DNA of 64,000 nucleotides from Saprospiraceae bacterium. GTDB taxonomy: Bacteria > Bacteroidota > Bacteroidia > Chitinophagales > Saprospiraceae. The stretch covers positions 434,001-498,000 of the forward strand of contig JADJGA010000011.1 of NCBI GenBank assembly GCA_016708265.1. Direction: 5' to 3'. The notes below the pieces were generated by a model. It saw only the letters and a list, made by a program, of their open reading frames with translations, was not told the origin of the DNA and made no database searches. Shown in pieces: positions 61,416 to 64,000 of the stretch (its first letter is position 1; the number at the start of each line of letters is the position of its first letter). Both the position numbers and the translations under genes were made by a program.

Positions 61416-62093
61416 TTATAAGTTTTGAAAGTAAATAATAGTTGGTATTAGTGCAAAGGCAAGACATAAAAGAATTGCAAACCCGATTCCAAGGTATTTG
61501 GATGCCTTTATATACCATTTGTTATAAACACCCAAAGTCCTGAATGCACTCCAGATACCATGTGCCAGATGAAATCCTAATGCGATAAAAGAAATTATAT
61601 AAATAATAACGAACCATCCCTGTTTAAAAGATTCATAAACTATGAGGAAAATATCTTTATTGCCTTGTTCATCCAGTGGTAATTCCTTGAATTTGTACAA
61701 GTACCAGTAATCTCTCAGGTGAATGATGAGAAAAAGCAAAATTATAACTCCCAGTATTCCCATATTTCGTGAAAACCAACTGCTTATTTTTCCTCTTGTA
61801 TCTTTTTTCAAACCGGTACCATTGGATTTGTAATTCTCATAGGTAATAAATATTGAATTAAAAATGTGTACAAGGAATGAGATATAAAGAAGAATGGCAA
61901 TTATTTCAATCAGGATATTGCTTGACAACAGATGAGAATACCAGTTGTATTGCATGTGTGCCCTGTCAAATGGAAGCAATAATTGAAGATTGCCGGCAAG
62001 ATGGATGATCAGGAAGAAAGCAATAAACAAACCTGTAAGTGACATTATAATCTTTCTGAACAAAGTGCTTTTAAGGATTTTGATCACACTCAT
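61416..62093 (-). CDS. sdhC: Succinate dehydrogenase cytochrome b subunit (dihaem)
   Basis: The 225-residue membrane anchor carries five hydrophobic segments (about 10-33, 52-75, 101-122, 148-170, 195-218). The His ligands expected for two b haems are seen in FFLIIHLAGN, MQYNWYSHLLSS, LFLIIHLRDYWYLY and LGFHLAHGIWSAF, matching the B. subtilis/Wolinella-type single-subunit dihaem anchor in place of separate SdhC/SdhD. With sdhA and sdhB it forms a complex that oxidises succinate or reduces fumarate with menaquinone. It is first in the operon; a candidate promoter lies 35-42 bases before its ATG. Confidence 0.93.
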   Translation of the reverse strand: MSVIKILKSTLFRKIIMSLTGLFIAFFLIIHLAGNLQLLLPFDRAHMQYNWYSHLLSSNILIEIIAILLYISFLVHIFNSIFITYENYKSNGTGLKKDTRGKISSWFSRNMGILGVIILLFLIIHLRDYWYLYKFKELPLDEQGNKDIFLIVYESFKQGWFVIIYIISFIALGFHLAHGIWSAFRTLGVYNKWYIKASKYLGIGFAILLCLAFALIPTIIYFQNL

Positions 62094-62127
62094 TTTGAAT
62101 AACTTTAAATTTGAAAAAATAATTATG

Positions 62128-62135
62128 CAAAGCTA
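62128..62135 (-). promoter_or_regulatory. Candidate -7 element of the sdhCAB operon
   Basis: The minus-strand reading is TAGCTTTG (TAnnTTTG), 34 bases before the sdhC ATG. The -33 region is T/A-rich without an exact TTTG. Confidence 0.5.
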
Positions 62136-62280
62136 ACAGGCAAAGTGCTTTTATTAAAATTCAATTATTCAATTGTGTTTTATTTATAAGTTAAATAAAT
62201 AATGCGAATCAATGGTTGAAAAAATGATTAATAAATGACATTTATGCAAATAACTGAAAATCTTCTATTTGCATAATAAT

Positions 62281-62379
62281 TTCTTTGTGACCCTCTGTGA
62301 TTCCTCTGTGATACTCTGTGTAATTAATAAATATATTTCACAGAGGCGCACTGAGAACCACAGAGTTACACGGAGAGTT
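62281..62379. repeat. CTCTGTG-type imperfect inverted repeat
   Basis: The left half has three CTCTGTG copies (CCCTCTGTGATT, CCTCTGTGATA, CTCTGTGTAA). The right half carries the complementary pattern (TTTCACAGAGG, ACCACAGAGTTACACGGAGAG), so the whole forms an imperfect palindrome over 99 bases around an AT-rich centre. It resembles an interspersed non-coding repeat motif (CTCTGTGTAACTCTGTGG) known from many bacterial genomes. It lies upstream of the sdh promoter and may be transcribed as a hairpin or mark a repeat family. Confidence 0.65.
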
Positions 62380-62508
62380 TTTAACCCTTGATTCCCATAG
62401 ATAATAAATGACGACATTTTTTAAGAATACATGATTGAATTGGAAGGCAATGATTATAAGTGTGTAAAAATTGAAAACTTAACAGAAGTCAGATAAGAGC
62501 AAAATAAT

Positions 62509-63249
62509 TCATTGCATTTCCCTTATCCTTAATTCAATTCCGCTTTCATTTTTCAATAATTCTTTAAGTAATTCCGGATCAGTTGAACCAAAATGATAAG
62601 GATAAAGAATTTTGGGATTGAACGATTTTGCAGCCTGTGTTACCATTTCAGGGGTCATCGTATAGGGAAGATTCATTGGCAGGAATGCGATGTCAATATC
62701 TTTCAGGTCTTTCATTTCAGGGATATTTTCGGTGTCACCTGCAATATAAATTCTTTTGTTTCCCATAGTTAAAACGTAACCATTTCCTTCCCCTTTTGGG
62801 TGAAATGGATTTCCATCTTTCCTTTTATTGATGACATTATAAGCCGGAACAGCTTCAATTTTTAAGCCGGACAATGATTTTTGGTCTCCATTTTTCATCT
62901 CGACCGCATTGTATTTATTTTTCAGTTTTTCATTGGAGAGTGAATTCATAATTATTTTAGTGACATCTTTTGAGATCTTTTCTATTGCTGATTCATCAAG
63001 ATGGTCCTGATGATCGTGTGTGATTAAGATAATGTCAGCCTTAGGAAAATTAGAATAATCAGCAAGTTTGGAATATGGATCTATTTGTATTATCTTTTTA
63101 TTCCATTCAAGCATAAGTGATCCATGACCGATAAATGTGATTTTCAAAACTCCTTTCGATGTTTTAAATTCATCGGTTTCAAATACTTTCTGAGCATTGG
63201 AGCACACCGAAATCAATAATAAAATGATCATTGTTATATTAGCCTTCAT
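62509..63249 (-). CDS. Exported metallo-beta-lactamase-fold hydrolase (UPF0173-like)
   Basis: The 246-residue protein has a signal peptide (about 1-19, ending CSNAQ) and an MBL fold beginning LKITFIGHGSLMLEWNKKIIQIDP (about 35-58). The metal-binding motif is THDHQDHLDES (about 78-88). A second His is in the IYIAGDTENIPEM block (about 172-184) and a third in YPYHFGSTDPELL (about 217-229). The layout matches the UPF0173/YtkL-like group, which contains broad hydrolases with unknown substrates, not a beta-lactamase. It is divergent from the zinc-ribbon gene. Confidence 0.9.
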   Translation of the reverse strand: MKANITMIILLLISVCSNAQKVFETDEFKTSKGVLKITFIGHGSLMLEWNKKIIQIDPYSKLADYSNFPKADIILITHDHQDHLDESAIEKISKDVTKIIMNSLSNEKLKNKYNAVEMKNGDQKSLSGLKIEAVPAYNVINKRKDGNPFHPKGEGNGYVLTMGNKRIYIAGDTENIPEMKDLKDIDIAFLPMNLPYTMTPEMVTQAAKSFNPKILYPYHFGSTDPELLKELLKNESGIELRIREMQ

Positions 63250-63319
63250 AATTGATTTTTTTTATTCTTGTTTTATTAACAAATTCCATGACAAAATTAC
63301 ATCAAATTAAATATTTCTA

Positions 63320-63327
63320 TAACTTTG
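63320..63327 (+). promoter_or_regulatory. Candidate -7 element for the zinc-ribbon protein gene
   Basis: TAACTTTG, matching TAnnTTTG, 23 bases before the ATG at 63351. The -33 position reads TTAC, as at prfC. Confidence 0.5.
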
Positions 63328-63350
63328 TCAGAATAAAAAAACATTTTGAT

Positions 63351-63845
63351 ATGAGCCAGAAACAATGCAAGTTTTGCAAGAATGAAATACAGGATAATGT
63401 TAAAAAATGTCCTTATTGTCTTTCATACCAGAAATGGTATTTTGATAATGTAATACTCTACAGGTTATTGATCGTATTATTTATTGTTTCTCTCTTTGTT
63501 TTTAGCAAACAAAGGAATAATGATATTGAATTTAAAGATTTTGAAAAAAATTTCAAGGTTGAAATCGTAAATGTTCAGCTAATTAAAAATGAGTCAAACA
63601 CCTATAAAATTCTAAATTTGAAAATTGATAACCAGACTGCATACAAATGGAAGTATCCTGTTGTTGAAGTACGTTATTACAATCCTGATGGAGTATTGGT
63701 TTTTACAGAATTTCCTACAGCATTTCAGGCTAAAATCACTAAGAAAGAGAAGACCAATTGTTCTTTCGATTTACGCCCTCCGCAGGATTTTTTAAATTAT
63801 AAGTTTAAAATAAAACTGAAGGACTTATACCCTGACAATTTCTGA
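63351..63845 (+). CDS. Zinc-ribbon membrane protein
   Basis: The 164-residue protein starts at ATG 63351 (MSQKQCKFCKNEI); the frame is open further upstream but a start there would add a non-conserved stretch and ignore the promoter at 63320. The N-terminus is a short zinc ribbon (CKFC...CPYC, about 6-21), a common Bacteroidota and Archaea arrangement. One membrane segment follows (about 33-51, LYRLLIVLFIVSLFVFS). The C-terminal beta-rich domain (about 60-164) has an FxLK/immunoglobulin-like pattern with no known family: VEIVNVQLIKNESNTYKILN, VVEVRYYNPDGVLVF and FELxFK-like strands. It is probably on the periplasmic side. Function unknown. Confidence 0.75.
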   Translation: MSQKQCKFCKNEIQDNVKKCPYCLSYQKWYFDNVILYRLLIVLFIVSLFVFSKQRNNDIEFKDFEKNFKVEIVNVQLIKNESNTYKILNLKIDNQTAYKWKYPVVEVRYYNPDGVLVFTEFPTAFQAKITKKEKTNCSFDLRPPQDFLNYKFKIKLKDLYPDNF

Positions 63846-63886
63846 TTAAAAAAAAAGCAGATCCCTGAGGACCTGCCTTTTTAAAA
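63846..63886. terminator. Bidirectional terminator after the zinc-ribbon gene
   Basis: Stem GCAGATCC / GGACCTGC (one mismatch/wobble) around loop CTGAG, with A- and T-runs. It lies between the zinc-ribbon gene (+) and the partial gene at the right edge (-). Confidence 0.75.
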
Positions 63887-63906
63887 GTATTCATTTCTAT
63901 ATTTTA

Positions 63907-63999
63907 TCAGTTGCAATCGACATCCTGAAGCGATCTGTCCCAGCAGTGCCATTCATTATCATTATATTTTTTGGCATCTTTAACCCTTCCGTTTTTATA
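63907..63999 (-). CDS. C-terminal end of an unidentified protein (partial)
   Basis: An open minus-strand frame enters from the right edge and stops at 63907-63909, giving 30 residues. The visible end is YKNGRVKDAKKYNDNEWHCW-like with two Cys at the end (HCW, DCN). A 'Y-K-N-G-x-V-K-D-A-K-K-Y' stretch could be a MORN/YwqK-type repeat, but the piece is too short to assign. Only the last tenth of the gene seems to be present. Confidence 0.4.
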   Translation of the reverse strand, partial: YKNGRVKDAKKYNDNEWHCWDRSLQDVDCN

Positions 64000-64000
64000 C

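Larger units (their letters stand above)
62094..62508. other. Intergenic region upstream of sdhC, with promoter and CTCTGTG repeats
   Basis: This 415-base spacer between the MBL-fold gene and sdhC, both on the minus strand, holds the sdh promoter box, the CTCTGTG inverted-repeat element and otherwise no convincing gene. Confidence 0.6.

Noticed and set aside
62281..62379. Considered as a CRISPR array
   Set aside because: The CTCTGTG units are short, irregular, partly inverted, and lack unique spacers of constant length; no cas gene is near.
62509..63249. Beta-lactamase (antibiotic resistance)
   Set aside because: The HxHxDH pattern and the layout fit UPF0173/YtkL-like MBL hydrolases, and B1-B3 lactamase-specific residues are not seen.

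Overview
The window is a 64 kb stretch of an AT-rich chromosome from a member of the Bacteroidota, probably a Saprospiria/Chitinophagia-like lineage, although the sequence does not settle the family. The evidence is as follows. Promoters match the Bacteroidota pattern (TTTG, about 19 bases, TAnnTTTG). A secreted nuclease carries a type IX secretion C-terminal sorting domain. There is a full Bat (aerotolerance) operon, and there are lineage-typical families: DUF4270, DUF4290, GYDIA-type GHMP kinase, a catalytic-domain-only glycogen synthase homologue, and DUF6624-like proteins. Nearly everything is chromosomal housekeeping. I see no phage, IS element, CRISPR array, rRNA or plasmid gene.

Layout. 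0-3.4 kb: an OmpA-family envelope protein and a T9SS-exported endonuclease/exonuclease/phosphatase protein. 3.4-9 kb: pyruvate phosphate dikinase and a large ADP-forming acyl-CoA synthetase fused to a GNAT acetyltransferase. 9.4-12.3 kb: a zinc metallopeptidase, then gcvH, a VanZ-like protein and a TonB-family protein. 12.3-15.2 kb: queE, a DUF2147 protein, recA and a small conserved protein. 15.4-17.8 kb: a GHMP kinase and a PBP4-type carboxypeptidase. 17.9-22.8 kb: DUF4290, and an operon of a degenerate glycogen synthase, a DUF4270 lipoprotein and glmS. 22.9-26.9 kb: rnr-rnhB, an unknown protein and HU. 27.2-30.4 kb: two related exported proteins of unknown function. 30.5-33.6 kb: pyrG, nitroreductase, cutA and an rRNA/tRNA methyltransferase. 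33.6-36.8 kb: folP with a lipoprotein and an exported SRPBCC-VOC fusion, and an EF-hand/Cys-rich protein. 36.9-46.4 kb: a nine-gene MoxR-Bat operon. 46.6-49.5 kb: a split (frameshifted) family member and parE. 49.8-56.9 kb: prfC, a patatin-POTRA-barrel protein, uvrA and tRNA-Asn. 57-64 kb: cysQ, an ECF sigma factor, the sdhCAB operon, an exported metallo-beta-lactamase-fold protein and a zinc-ribbon membrane protein.

How the genes work together. The Bat operon (MoxR ATPase, DUF58, two VWA membrane proteins, TPR protein, BatD) is the largest coherent system. It departs from the textbook layout in three ways: an extra exported DUF3298-like protein lies between moxR and DUF58, a short stand-alone BatD N-domain precedes full BatD, and no BatE follows. 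sdhCAB encodes a dihaem succinate dehydrogenase/fumarate reductase. PPDK and the acyl-CoA synthetase both act around pyruvate/acetyl-CoA.

The most notable observations are: (i) a +1 frameshift at the 3' end of batA that replaces the expected last membrane helix; (ii) a second split gene at 46.6-47.4 kb belonging to the same family as the two unknown exported proteins at 27.2-30.4 kb, one of which is internally duplicated; (iii) the altered Bat operon; (iv) a predicted inactive glycogen synthase domain kept in an operon with glmS; and (v) dispersed CTCTGTG-type and GAAAAATTGAAAA-type intergenic repeats.
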